Positions 49,650-58,395 of a stretch of DNA of 64,000 bases are shown one piece after another. The position numbers and the translations under genes are program-made. The stretch's first letter is position 1, and each line of letters starts with the position of its first letter. The notes under the pieces are model-generated. The model was given only the letters and a program-made list of their open reading frames with translations, had not been told where the DNA came from and did not search any database. This stretch comes from Bacillota bacterium (lineage in GTDB: Bacteria > Bacillota > Clostridia > Acetivibrionales > DTU013). Where the stretch lies: positions 199,474 to 263,473 of the forward strand of contig JAEZRE010000014.1 of assembly GCA_023412915.1 (NCBI GenBank), in the 5' to 3' direction.

Positions 49650-51020
49650 TTAACCTGGCTGGGGGACCTGATCCGCCTTTTTCCTAAGCCTAGCCACGAA
49701 AAATCCATCAATGCCGTCGCGGTTCGGGAACAGCTGCACCATGCAGCCCATGGCATGCTGTGCGAGCCCTGCCGGCAGGAAAGGCGCTATTTCATCTCCG
49801 GCAAATTCCTGATGACCTGCCAGGAAATCCTTAACCATATGTTCATTTTCCTCCGGCAGTACCGTACAGGTGCTGTAAACCAGCACGCCTCCCGGTTTTA
49901 CAAGCATTGCCGAGTTATGGAGCAGCTTCTTCTGCAGTTCTGTGATAGCGTCGATATCTTTGGTCTCCCGAGCCCATTTGATGTCGGGTTTTCTTCTGAC
50001 GATACCGAGGCCTGTGCACGGCGCATCGAGCAATACCCTGTCGAAGGTCTCCGCGAGTTTTTCGTCGGGCAGCGCGGCGTCATACAATTCCGTCCGGATG
50101 ATATTAATCCCGAGTCGCACCGCATTATCTTCAACCAGCTTCAGTTTATGTTCGAAAACATCTCTGGCGACGATCGTCCCGGCATTGTGCATCAGCTGTG
50201 CCAGATGCGTCGTTTTGCCGCCGGGTGCGCTGCATGCATCGAGTACTATCTGATTCGGTTCAGGAGCCAGCACCCTTGCAGGCAGCATCGAGCTTTCATC
50301 CTGCACCTGGAAAAGCCCGTTTTTGAAGGCTTCCAGTCTGGAAAGCGAAACCGTGCTTTTGATTGCAACCGCTTCTTCCGCGTACTTCCCCCGCTCTGCA
50401 TCAATTCCTTCATTCTTAAGTTTTTCCAGAAGTTCCTCCGGCGATACCCTCAGAGTATTTGCCCTGATAGTTAATTCCGGCGTACCGTTTCCGGCGTCCA
50501 GCAGAGCTTCCGCAAATTCGCTCCCGAACAATCCCACATATTTTTCAACCAGCCACTTGGGGTAAGAATGGCTGACGGATAAATGCCCGATCAAATCGTC
50601 TTCCTTCGATGGTATTACCCTTCCCGCCCCGTTTCTGGCAATATTGCGCAGAACAGCGTTGACAAACCCGGCGGAAGCCTTGTGTCCATATCTTCCCGCC
50701 AGGTTTACACTTTCGTTGCAGGCGGCCGACGGCGGAACCCTGTCCAGGTACAGCAGCTGATATGCGCCCATTCTCAGTATGTTCAATATCCAGGGCGACA
50801 GCTTTTGCATTTTTATGTCGGAATAGGCCGATATGACCCTATCCAATGTGAGCTTCCTTTTGACCGTGCCGTAGACCAGCTCGGTGGCGAACGCCCTGTC
50901 GATATCCCGGAGTTCTTCGGACGAAAAATATTTGTTCAACGCTATATTTGAATACGCGCCTTTTTCATTTATCTCATAAAGTATCTTCAGCGCAGCTTCT
51001 CTTGCCTGATCCAGTCTGAT
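49650..51020 (-). CDS. rsmB: 16S rRNA (cytosine967-C5)-methyltransferase RsmB
   Basis: About 456 residues if it begins at ATC 51020. The NusB-like RNA-binding domain reads RLDQAREAALKILYEINEKGAYSNIALNKYFSSEELRD and the methylase domain has LDACSAPGGKTTHLAQ, DAPCTGLGIVRRKPDIKW and the catalytic YSTCTVLPEENE. It makes m5C967 in 16S rRNA. The conserved N-terminus has no ATG, GTG or TTG between the upstream in-frame stop and L29 (TTG 50939). ATC 51020 has GGAGG six bases upstream and is the best candidate; CTG 51014 is another. It overlaps the DUF116 gene by 47 bases. Confidence 0.88.
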   Translation of the reverse strand: MRLDQAREAALKILYEINEKGAYSNIALNKYFSSEELRDIDRAFATELVYGTVKRKLTLDRVISAYSDIKMQKLSPWILNILRMGAYQLLYLDRVPPSAACNESVNLAGRYGHKASAGFVNAVLRNIARNGAGRVIPSKEDDLIGHLSVSHSYPKWLVEKYVGLFGSEFAEALLDAGNGTPELTIRANTLRVSPEELLEKLKNEGIDAERGKYAEEAVAIKSTVSLSRLEAFKNGLFQVQDESSMLPARVLAPEPNQIVLDACSAPGGKTTHLAQLMHNAGTIVARDVFEHKLKLVEDNAVRLGINIIRTELYDAALPDEKLAETFDRVLLDAPCTGLGIVRRKPDIKWARETKDIDAITELQKKLLHNSAMLVKPGGVLVYSTCTVLPEENEHMVKDFLAGHQEFAGDEIAPFLPAGLAQHAMGCMVQLFPNRDGIDGFFVARLRKKADQVPQPG

Positions 51021-51792
51021 TACCTTCCTCCCGTAATATTATGCTTTCGAGCTTTTCCCTGAGCAGTTCCACATCGACAGTGGTGTTGACGCAAGGGCCA
51101 TTGGGTCTCTTGTTCAGCACGCCAATCACCGGTATTTTGCTTACGTCTGAAATTCCTATGGCCAGATCCCGCTCACAGGCAACTGATAACACCATTTCCG
51201 GCTTTTCCCGGGCTATGGCGTTCCTGGCGGCTGTTCCCCCAGTAACAACAACAGCATGAACCCCTTTTTCCTCGGCCAGTTCGCGAATCGCCCCGATAGT
51301 GCATTTCCCGCATTTTTTGCAATTGGCGATATTGCCTGTGATTTTAAGGCCACACTCCGAGTTCTGCAGGCAATGCGGAAGCAGCAGCATTATTTTGTCA
51401 GGGCTTTTTCGAATCTTACCGGATTGGACGAAGAGATTGTTGATGTCTATGAAAAGACTCCTGATCATATCCTTATCCTTTTTCAACAGGTCCGTTACAA
51501 AAAGCGCGAACGGTATGACGAGCTTAAGTCCGAGCCTCACGGGTACAAGCATGAAAGGACGCACACTCCTGCTTTTGATCGCCGTGAAGATCGCTGCCAT
51601 GGCGATAAGCAGGAGGAGCATTACTATGAACGACATTAGTATCAATACGGAAATTATCCTGTTATACAGGTCGATCGAAAAAAAGCGGTATACATATGAA
51701 AACAGAGCAGCAACTGCACCGATCACAGCCAACAGCAGGAACGAATATCCCATGAAGCTGTTCAGCCTTTTATCCAAGTACTTCACCTTCAT
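50974..51792 (-). CDS. DUF116 family membrane protein
   Basis: A 272-residue protein with two N-terminal membrane helices (FLLLAVIGAVAALFSYVY and IISVLILMSFIVMLLLLIAMAAIF), then a cytoplasmic domain with a cysteine cluster (CLQNSECGLKITGNIANCKKCGKCTIGAI), a VVTGGTAARNAI nucleotide-type loop and CERDLAIGISDVSKIPVIGVLNKRPNGPC. The cysteines suggest metal or cluster binding; function is unknown. It overlaps fmt by 23 bases and rsmB by 47, so all three are translationally coupled, as in many Clostridia. Confidence 0.9.
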   Translation of the reverse strand: MKVKYLDKRLNSFMGYSFLLLAVIGAVAALFSYVYRFFSIDLYNRIISVLILMSFIVMLLLLIAMAAIFTAIKSRSVRPFMLVPVRLGLKLVIPFALFVTDLLKKDKDMIRSLFIDINNLFVQSGKIRKSPDKIMLLLPHCLQNSECGLKITGNIANCKKCGKCTIGAIRELAEEKGVHAVVVTGGTAARNAIAREKPEMVLSVACERDLAIGISDVSKIPVIGVLNKRPNGPCVNTTVDVELLREKLESIILREEGNQTGSGKRSCAEDTL

Positions 51793-52708
51793 CCATATTG
51801 TGTCCGCATTCGGAAGTGTTCATTCTTCTGCAGTTGTCAAACTGAAGCTCTGTGATTAGCAGGCAGCCGTCGCCCGTCGCAACTATCAGGCTATCCTTTT
51901 GTACCTTCATTATGACGCCCGGTTTTCCCTCGTTTACTGCAGGACATTCCTCAAGTACCGCGGTCTTCCAGAGCTTCATCCTGGAGCCCTTGTAATATGT
52001 AAACGCACCTGGCCATGGATTCGTACCCCTGACAAGGTTGTGTATCTCGACGGCTTTCCTGTTCCAGTCGACAAGCCCAAGCTCTTTTGTCATCATGGGT
52101 ACGTTGACAGCCTTGGAATGATCCTGGGGAGCCCTTTGAAGCGTACCGTTTTCAAGAGCTTTCAGCGTATCGAGCAGTACTTCGGCGCCGAGCGGCCTCA
52201 ATTCATCGAACAGCTCACCGCTCGTCATATCCGGCGGGATCGGCACTTCCCGCGTCAGCAGAATATCGCCCGTATCCATGCCTTCATCCATAAACATGGT
52301 TGTGATCCCGGTTTTTTCATCGCCGTTGATAACGGCCCATTGAATCGGAGCTGCCCCTCTGTATTTGGGCAGCAGCGAGGCATGTACGTTTATACAGCCG
52401 AGCCTGGGCACATCGAGCACATTCCTCGTCAATATCCTGCCATAGGCGGCGGTAACGATCAAATCAGGCTCGAGAGCGCGTATGGCTTCAAGGAATTCCG
52501 GCGTACGCACCTTTACCGGCTGCAAAATTGTCGCAACTCCAAGCTTTATCGCCGCTTCCTTGACCGGCGGCGCTTTCAGCTCGCTCTGCTTTCTGCCGAA
52601 GGGCTTGTCGGGCTGAGTCACCACTCCGACGACTTCATATTCGTTATTAACAAGGGTTTCCAGACATGGTACGGCAAAATCCGGCGTGCCCATAAATACG
52701 ATTCTCAT
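51770..52708 (-). CDS. fmt: Methionyl-tRNA formyltransferase
   Basis: A 312-residue enzyme: RIVFMGTPDFAVPCLETL, VVGVVTQPDKPFGRK, the catalytic NVHASLLPKYRGAAPIQWAVINGD and the TGITTMFMDEGMDTGDIL motif, followed by the C-terminal OB-type domain with the RGTNPWPGAFT hallmark. It formylates initiator Met-tRNA with 10-formyl-THF. GGAG lies before ATG 52708. It follows def by six bases; the last residues overlap the DUF116 gene. Confidence 0.96.
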   Translation of the reverse strand: MRIVFMGTPDFAVPCLETLVNNEYEVVGVVTQPDKPFGRKQSELKAPPVKEAAIKLGVATILQPVKVRTPEFLEAIRALEPDLIVTAAYGRILTRNVLDVPRLGCINVHASLLPKYRGAAPIQWAVINGDEKTGITTMFMDEGMDTGDILLTREVPIPPDMTSGELFDELRPLGAEVLLDTLKALENGTLQRAPQDHSKAVNVPMMTKELGLVDWNRKAVEIHNLVRGTNPWPGAFTYYKGSRMKLWKTAVLEECPAVNEGKPGVIMKVQKDSLIVATGDGCLLITELQFDNCRRMNTSECGHNMDEGEVLG

Positions 52709-52714
52709 ATTTCA

Positions 52715-53188
52715 TTACTCCGATTTCTTGAGTTCATCCTTGTCCATGTAACGGACAACCTTATCCCTGAAGAGTATTCCATCCAGATGGTCTATCTCGT
52801 GACTCAGGGCCTGGGCCAGAAGGCCTTCTCCCTCTATCCTGAACTTCTCCCCATTGCCGTTGAATGCTTCGACGGCAACAAAGGAAGGCCGGTTGACCTC
52901 TCCCCAAACCCCGGGAACGCTGAGGCAGCCTTCAGGTACGAGCTGCTGTCCTGACTGGCTGACTATCACAGGGTTAACGAGTTCGATAAGTCCTTCGCCA
53001 GCGTCGATAACGACGACTCTCTTCAGTACGCCGACCTGCGGCGCTGCAAGCCCGACTCCATCGGCCTTATATAGAGTATCCGCCATATCCTTCAGCAACA
53101 TTCTTATCTTATCCGTTACAGCGTCGACTTCCCTGCATTTCTTCCGCAGTATCTCGTCGCCTTCTTTTCTGATATTCCTGATTGCCAT
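52715..53188 (-). CDS. def: Peptide deformylase
   Basis: A 157-residue type I deformylase with the three motifs GVGLAAPQ (44-51), EGCLSVP (86-92, metal ligand C88) and HEIDHLDG (130-137, metal ligands H130 and H134, catalytic E131). It removes the formyl group from nascent proteins, the partner step to fmt, which follows. GGGAGAG precedes ATG 53188. In other Clostridia def is directly downstream of priA; here a two-gene plus-strand cassette (53447-54871) separates them. Confidence 0.96.
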   Translation of the reverse strand: MAIRNIRKEGDEILRKKCREVDAVTDKIRMLLKDMADTLYKADGVGLAAPQVGVLKRVVVIDAGEGLIELVNPVIVSQSGQQLVPEGCLSVPGVWGEVNRPSFVAVEAFNGNGEKFRIEGEGLLAQALSHEIDHLDGILFRDKVVRYMDKDELKKSE

Positions 53189-53355
53189 ATATTACTCTCC
53201 CTAATAAATTTGCATATAGCCTCAAAACATTGCCGGTTGAACTGAAATATCCATTGACAGCTATGTTTCAGTACCATCACATATTATATCAAATTGGTGC
53301 GCTTTGCTGCAACCAAGGCAGAAATTATAATTTTATAAATGCTGGAAAATCACAG

Positions 53356-53384
53356 TTGACATCCAATATCCATCATGTTATTAT
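53356..53384 (+). promoter_or_regulatory. Promoter of the PadR gene
   Basis: TTGACA (53356-53361) and TATTAT (53379-53384) with 17 bases between; the operator palindrome starts five bases later. Confidence 0.75.
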
Positions 53385-53388
53385 TGTG

Positions 53389-53408
53389 ATATGTTACATG
53401 TAACATAT
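53389..53408 (+). promoter_or_regulatory. PadR operator, perfect 20-bp palindrome
   Basis: ATATGTTACATGTAACATAT is a perfect palindrome and contains ATGT-N8-ACAT, the core recognised by PadR-family repressors. It lies at the expected start of transcription, between the -10 element and the padR start codon, so the gene is probably autorepressed together with the hydrolase. Confidence 0.85.
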
Positions 53409-53446
53409 GATATCAAACATTTATTAAACGAAAAGAGAGTGATAAC

Positions 53447-53983
53447 GTGACAATAAACTACGCAATTTTGGGACTTTTAAGCTGGAAATCCTGTACGGGA
53501 TACGAACTGAAAAAGATGTTCGAGGAGTCGGCCTTCATGTATTGGTCGGGAAACAACAACCAAATCTACAAGGTACTCGTTCAGTTGCTGGACGAAGGGC
53601 TCGTTACGAACGAAGTGCTGCACCGGGACGGTTCTCCGTCTAAAAAGCTCTACACAATAACTGAAGCCGGCAGATGGTATCTTAGGAACTGGATCGTCTC
53701 CACCCCCGAAACTCCCGAATTCAAGAAAACGTTCCTGATCCAGCTTGCCTGGTCAGACCAGCTCGACGCCGCCGAAATCGAGGATTTACTGACGAAGTAC
53801 GAAAACGAAGTAAAAATACAAATAGTGATGCTGAACGAGAAGTGCAAACGCGGGCATTATTCGCCGGATCGCAGCAAACGCGAGGCATTTATCTGGAATA
53901 TGATCTATGAAAACCTTATTTCATCCTGCCGGAATGAACTGGACTGGATCAACCGGGTACGCGAAGGCCTGGGTAAAACGTAA
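53447..53983 (+). CDS. PadR-family transcriptional regulator
   Basis: A 178-residue repressor with the winged helix at the N-terminus (NYAILGLLSWKSCTGYELKKMFEESAFMYWSGNNNQIYKVLVQLLDEGLVTNEV, then the wing RDGSPSKKLYTITEAG) and a helical dimerisation C-terminus, as in the PadR-s2/AphA type. GTG 53447 is the start with GAGAG upstream. It is preceded by its own promoter and a perfect PadR-type operator, and followed 33 bases later by an alpha/beta hydrolase, the likely target. The pair lies in the opposite direction within the otherwise conserved priA-def cluster. Confidence 0.92.
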   Translation: MTINYAILGLLSWKSCTGYELKKMFEESAFMYWSGNNNQIYKVLVQLLDEGLVTNEVLHRDGSPSKKLYTITEAGRWYLRNWIVSTPETPEFKKTFLIQLAWSDQLDAAEIEDLLTKYENEVKIQIVMLNEKCKRGHYSPDRSKREAFIWNMIYENLISSCRNELDWINRVREGLGKT

Positions 53984-54016
53984 AGAGGATTTAAATTAAT
54001 AAAAGAGGTGTTGAAA

Positions 54017-54871
54017 ATGAATCAACAAGTCAAAAAATCCGTGTTTAAATCAAAAGAAGGCAAAACCGCAATACTCGCATTCTATGATAAGCTTCTTGAA
54101 GGCTGGCCGGTGCCTGTTAAAAAACACACTATCGCCACACGCTGCGGAGACATTTTTGTTATCGAGTGCGGAGACGCTGAAAAACCGGCGCTCGTACTGC
54201 TGCACGGTTCGGGCTCGAATTCCGCGGTATGGGCAGGTGAGGTAAAGGAATACACCGAGCATTTCAGAGTATTTGCCGTGGATCTGCCGGGTGAACCCGG
54301 GCATAGCTGCGAATACCGTCCCGACCTGTTTTCCGCGGCTTATGCAGAGTTTATGGAGGATGTCTTCGGGGCATTTGGAATAAAGCAGGCTGCTTTAATA
54401 GGTAATTCTCTTGGAGGCTGGGCTGCACTCAAATTTGCAACTGTCTTCCCCGAGAAAGTGAACGGACTCATACTCATATCCACAGGCGGTATCGGACCCC
54501 AGAGGATATCCTTCATACTGCATGCGATACCTTCTCTGCTGTTCGGCAGACCAGTCACCGAAAAGAGTCTTTCAGACCTGTCCGCAGGGCAAGAGGTACA
54601 TCCGGTCGTCGTAGAGTATCTTGCTATGATCTTCAAAAACTATTCTCCATACTCGGGAAAAATACCAATATTCAGCGACGAGGAGCTTAGGAAGCTGAAA
54701 ATGCCCGTAATGCTTACAGTCGGCGAGCAAGACATAATGCTCGATCAGAAGAAAACTGCGCGACGTCTTGCCGCTCTGCTTCCCGAAGTAAAGATAAACC
54801 TGCTTCCAGGGACAGGACATTTCATACTGGAGCAGCAGAAAAGAAATCTGGAATTCCTTACATCATACTAA
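54017..54871 (+). CDS. Alpha/beta hydrolase
   Basis: 284 residues of the alpha/beta hydrolase fold: oxyanion loop LLHGSGSNSAVW, nucleophile elbow GNSLGGW (Ser in G-N-S-L-G), catalytic Asp in VGEQDIML and His in GTGHFILEQ. There is no signal peptide, so it acts in the cytoplasm on an unknown ester or amide. ATG 54017 has AGAGGTG seven bases upstream; GTG 54008 is an alternative. It is likely co-regulated with the preceding PadR repressor, suggesting a stress or xenobiotic response. The last 14 bases overlap the end of priA on the opposite strand. Confidence 0.9.
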   Translation: MNQQVKKSVFKSKEGKTAILAFYDKLLEGWPVPVKKHTIATRCGDIFVIECGDAEKPALVLLHGSGSNSAVWAGEVKEYTEHFRVFAVDLPGEPGHSCEYRPDLFSAAYAEFMEDVFGAFGIKQAALIGNSLGGWAALKFATVFPEKVNGLILISTGGIGPQRISFILHAIPSLLFGRPVTEKSLSDLSAGQEVHPVVVEYLAMIFKNYSPYSGKIPIFSDEELRKLKMPVMLTVGEQDIMLDQKKTARRLAALLPEVKINLLPGTGHFILEQQKRNLEFLTSY

Positions 54872-57383
54872 CAGGGTTGATATCCATGTTAAGGTCCACA
54901 TCCGAACCGCCCTTGCTTTTCCAGAACCCGTCCGATGCGGCGGAAAGCATCGCGGCAAGCCTGTCCTGCGAGTCGCACTTGATCAGCAGCCTCCATCTGT
55001 AGCGATTGCGAAGCCTTGCCGCAGGCGCTCTCACAGGTCCGGGCATCAACTCGTCGCCGCTTGCAGGATCGATGATGGAGGAAAGCAGCGCAGCCGATTC
55101 TTTAGCCTTTGCAAAAGCGAGCTTGTCAGAGGGCGCGCTGACAATAAGGCAGGCGATGTTTGTGAACGGCGGATACCTGAGACGTTTCCTGATATCCGTC
55201 TCCTGCCTGTAAAATGCTTCATAATCGTGCGCGCACGACGATACTATACTGTAGTCGTCGGTATTATACGTCTGAATGACAACGCGCCCCGGAAGCTCTC
55301 CCCTGCCTGCCCTGCCGGAGACTTGTGTCAGGAGCTGGAAGGTCCTCTCGGAAGCCCTGTAATCGTCCATGCCGAGCAGGCTGTCGGCCGCGAGCACCCC
55401 GACGAGCGTAACGTTCGGGAAATCATGGCCTTTTGCTATCATCTGAGTCCCGACAAGTATATTGATATTCTTTTCCCGGAATGCGTCGAGGAGCTCTTCA
55501 TGGGAATGCTTCCCCGAAGTGGTATCCATGTCCATCCTGATAACGGAGCAGCCGGGGAAATGCTTCTGGAGATCTTCCTCCACCTTCTGCGTACCTGCCC
55601 CGAACTGACGGATATGATTACTCCCGCATTCGGGGCAAACGGAAGGCATCCTGACAGTGTAGCCGCAGTAATGGCATATAAGCCGGTCTTCAGACGCATG
55701 GTAGGTCATGGTCACGCTGCAATATTTGCATTTGAGGCTTATCCCGCAGTTCCTGCACAACACGAAAGAGGAATAGCCTCTTCTGTTCAAAAACAATATA
55801 GTCTGTTGTCCCATTTCGATATTCTTTTCGATTTCGGCGGAAAGCGCCGAGCTGAACATGGTGCGGTTGCCCGCCTCCAGTTCCTTTCTCATGTCGACGA
55901 GCCTGACTTCGGGCATTACCAGCGCATTCGTCCGTTCCTTCATTGTAACAAGCCCTATTTCCCCCTCCACAGCCCTTTGATAGGTTTCCATGGAAGGCGT
56001 GGCAGAGCCGTACAGCAGCAATGCTCCGTCCTGCCGGCACCTGCTCGCTGCGACCTGCGCGGCGCTGTACTTTGGAGTGGTCTCGGACTTGTACGTATTT
56101 TCGTGCTCCTCGTCGATAATTATCAGCCCAAGGTTTTCAAAGGGCGCAAATACCGCTGAACGTGCACCCACAACCACCCGGACTTCGCCGTTTCTTATGA
56201 GCCGCCATTGGTCATACCGCTCGCCAAGCGACAATCTGCTGTGCAGCACGGCGATCCGGTTGCCGAACCTGCCCCTGAACCGGTCGGTCATCTGCGGCGT
56301 GAGCGATATCTCGGGCACCAGCACAATGGCCTGCCTGCCTTTATCGAGCGCATACTGTATCAGCTGAAGGTATACTTCGGTTTTTCCGCTGCCTGTAACA
56401 CCATGCAGCAGCATTTCATTGAAAAGGCCGCTGTCCATTCGGGACCGTGCGTATTCGAGCGCCTCGGCCTGCTCGCGTGTGGGTTCCATGGGCGAGGTGC
56501 GTTCCACTTCCCTGTGCCTCAGAGGATCCCGCTTGACCTCGATATCCCTGTAACATATGTAGTTGTTTTTCCTGAGCGTATCGATGACGGAGGTTGAAAC
56601 CGAGGCAAAGCGCGCAAGATCGGCCACGGCTATGTATTCATTTTCCAGAAGCATCTCCAGTATGCGGATTTGCTGTATCCTTTTTATAACGCCGTTTTGT
56701 ATATCCTCTTCGACTTCTTCACGGGACATTGCCAGCCCTGCCACACGGACGGATTTTTCCTTTACGGCTGCCGAATACTGTTCTTCGATCCTTATTACGC
56801 CTTCCTTCTCAATCGCGCTTATGTGCTTGCTGAAAGCTGTCTTGACATTGCTGAGCTTTTTCAACTCTTCCATTTCGATAAGACCGTCATTGGACTCAAT
56901 TGCCGAAATGATGGCTTTTTGTGAAGGTGAGAGCTTCAAAGGCGTTACCGGCGCAGGCCCGGCTCCCTCTTCCCCGTTTACATGCTCCGCCGGTCCGGCT
57001 GTACTCCGGGCGCCACCGGCGCCCGTCAGCCTGACAATTTTCAGGGTCTTTACGTCAATCCCCGCAGGCAGCATGCATTTGATAGCCGATGCGTACGTGC
57101 AGAAATAACGTTGCTTCATCCAGCCCGCAAGCTTTATCTGCGAAGCGGTCAACACAGGTTTTTTATCAATAATTTTCTTTATTGTTTTCATGCGGCTGTA
57201 ACCGGAATCCCCGGCAAAGCCCAAAACATAGCCTTCCTTAAGGCTGTTTCCGTTCCCGAAGGGTACGATGACCCTCATCCCGGGAAGCAGATTTTCCGAA
57301 AGGTCTTCCGGGACAAGGTAATGATATTGTTTGTCAAACTCCCGCATAGTGCCGTTTATGGCTACAACAGCGATTTTATCCAT
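54858..57383 (-). CDS. priA: Primosomal protein N' (PriA helicase)
   Basis: 841 residues from ATG 57383 (AAAGGAA upstream; the frame is open to 57410). An N-terminal 3'-DNA-binding domain starts KIAVVAINGTMREFDKQYHYLVPEDL; the helicase has Walker A GVTGSGKTEVY, Walker B IIIDEEHENTYKSE, zinc cysteines (CRNCGISLKCKYCS ... CHYCGYTVRMPSVCPECGS) and motif V/VI VLAADSLLGMDDYRASERTFQLLTQVSGRAGRG. It restarts stalled forks. Residues about 130-160 form a low-complexity GAGGARSTAGPAEH/GEEGAGPAP insert. It begins the housekeeping cluster that runs to thiN. Confidence 0.95.
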   Translation of the reverse strand: MDKIAVVAINGTMREFDKQYHYLVPEDLSENLLPGMRVIVPFGNGNSLKEGYVLGFAGDSGYSRMKTIKKIIDKKPVLTASQIKLAGWMKQRYFCTYASAIKCMLPAGIDVKTLKIVRLTGAGGARSTAGPAEHVNGEEGAGPAPVTPLKLSPSQKAIISAIESNDGLIEMEELKKLSNVKTAFSKHISAIEKEGVIRIEEQYSAAVKEKSVRVAGLAMSREEVEEDIQNGVIKRIQQIRILEMLLENEYIAVADLARFASVSTSVIDTLRKNNYICYRDIEVKRDPLRHREVERTSPMEPTREQAEALEYARSRMDSGLFNEMLLHGVTGSGKTEVYLQLIQYALDKGRQAIVLVPEISLTPQMTDRFRGRFGNRIAVLHSRLSLGERYDQWRLIRNGEVRVVVGARSAVFAPFENLGLIIIDEEHENTYKSETTPKYSAAQVAASRCRQDGALLLYGSATPSMETYQRAVEGEIGLVTMKERTNALVMPEVRLVDMRKELEAGNRTMFSSALSAEIEKNIEMGQQTILFLNRRGYSSFVLCRNCGISLKCKYCSVTMTYHASEDRLICHYCGYTVRMPSVCPECGSNHIRQFGAGTQKVEEDLQKHFPGCSVIRMDMDTTSGKHSHEELLDAFREKNINILVGTQMIAKGHDFPNVTLVGVLAADSLLGMDDYRASERTFQLLTQVSGRAGRGELPGRVVIQTYNTDDYSIVSSCAHDYEAFYRQETDIRKRLRYPPFTNIACLIVSAPSDKLAFAKAKESAALLSSIIDPASGDELMPGPVRAPAARLRNRYRWRLLIKCDSQDRLAAMLSAASDGFWKSKGGSDVDLNMDINPVSMM

Positions 57384-57519
57384 TGCGATTCCTTTCGATC
57401 GGGAAAGCATAATAAGTAAACTGATCCAGCGTATATCAATTATACATCAACATAAACGGGAGTAAAACAGCAATGCTGATGAACCGTCCCTGCGTTCCAC
57501 TGTACCTTACAGTATTTTC

Positions 57520-57548
57520 TTGTTTTAGTATCTGTATTAGTTTATAAT
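57520..57548 (+). promoter_or_regulatory. Promoter of the corrinoid methyltransferase operon
   Basis: TTGTTT (57520-57525) and TATAAT (57543-57548) with 17 bases between, 47 bases before the start codon and divergent from priA. Confidence 0.6.
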
Positions 57549-57594
57549 ATTTAAATAAAATAACCTAAAATGAATATTTATAAGGATGGAAAAA

Positions 57595-58395
57595 ATGATA
57601 ATCATAGGCGAAAAACTGAACAGCACGCTCAAAGCGGCAAGAGCAGCGATAGAAACAGCCGATACGGCATTTGTGCAGGAACTTGCAAAAAAACAATACG
57701 AAGCCGGGGCTACCTATATAGATGTAAATGCAGGCATGTTCGTAAATGATGAGCCTGAAAAACTGGAATGGCTTGTTAAAACGGTCCAGGATGCGGTGGA
57801 TGCGCCGCTGTCCATAGATTCGCCCAACCCTGTGGCTGTCGAAAGAGCTTTGAAATCGATAAAAACGCCGAAGCCGATCATCAATTCGATAACCTTCGAA
57901 AAAGAGAGATACAATGCAGTTCTCCCTCTCGTCCTCCAATACAACACCGGCATCGTGGCATTGTGCATGGATGATTCCGGCATGCCCGAAACAGTGGACG
58001 AAAGAGTATCGATTGCCGAAAAGCTGATAGCAGGTATGACAGCCAAGGGGGTCTCGATTTCCGATATCTACATCGATCCGATGGTCAGGCCTATCGGCAC
58101 CGGCGACCATTACGGCAGGGTGGCTCTCGAGACCATACGCAAGGTAAAGGGAGAATTCCCCGAAGTGCATATAACCTGCGGCCTTAGCAACATATCCTTC
58201 GGTATACCTGCACGCAAAGTGATGAACCAGGCCTTCCTCATCGCCGCAATGACCTCCGGCATGGACGGCGCTATTCTCGATCCCCTTGACAACAGGCTGA
58301 TGACCTTCGTCTACGCAACCGAAGCATTGCTCGGTTATGATGAATTCTGCATGAATTACCTTATGAAATTCAGAGAAGGGCTTTTTGAAATATGA
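57595..58395 (+). CDS. Methyltetrahydrofolate:corrinoid methyltransferase-like protein (pterin-binding)
   Basis: A 266-residue TIM barrel of the pterin-binding family: IIIGEKLNSTLKAARAAIE, QYEAGATYIDVNAGMF, LSIDSPNPVAVERAL, INSITFEKERY and GLSNISFGIPARKVMNQAFLIAAM correspond to AcsE/MtgA/MetH folate domains; the conserved Asp in IDVNAG and Asn in GLSNISFG contact the pterin. It would transfer methyl groups between CH3-THF and a corrinoid protein. No corrinoid protein is nearby; the B12-binding radical SAM protein is far away. ATG 57595 has AAGGA eight bases upstream. It overlaps tmcAL by four bases. Confidence 0.88.
   Translation: MIIIGEKLNSTLKAARAAIETADTAFVQELAKKQYEAGATYIDVNAGMFVNDEPEKLEWLVKTVQDAVDAPLSIDSPNPVAVERALKSIKTPKPIINSITFEKERYNAVLPLVLQYNTGIVALCMDDSGMPETVDERVSIAEKLIAGMTAKGVSISDIYIDPMVRPIGTGDHYGRVALETIRKVKGEFPEVHITCGLSNISFGIPARKVMNQAFLIAAMTSGMDGAILDPLDNRLMTFVYATEALLGYDEFCMNYLMKFREGLFEI

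Noticed and set aside
49650..51040. Frameshift or pseudogene of rsmB because of the missing start
   Set aside because: The frame is intact from the conserved N-terminus to the stop with all catalytic motifs; a non-canonical start is the simpler reading.
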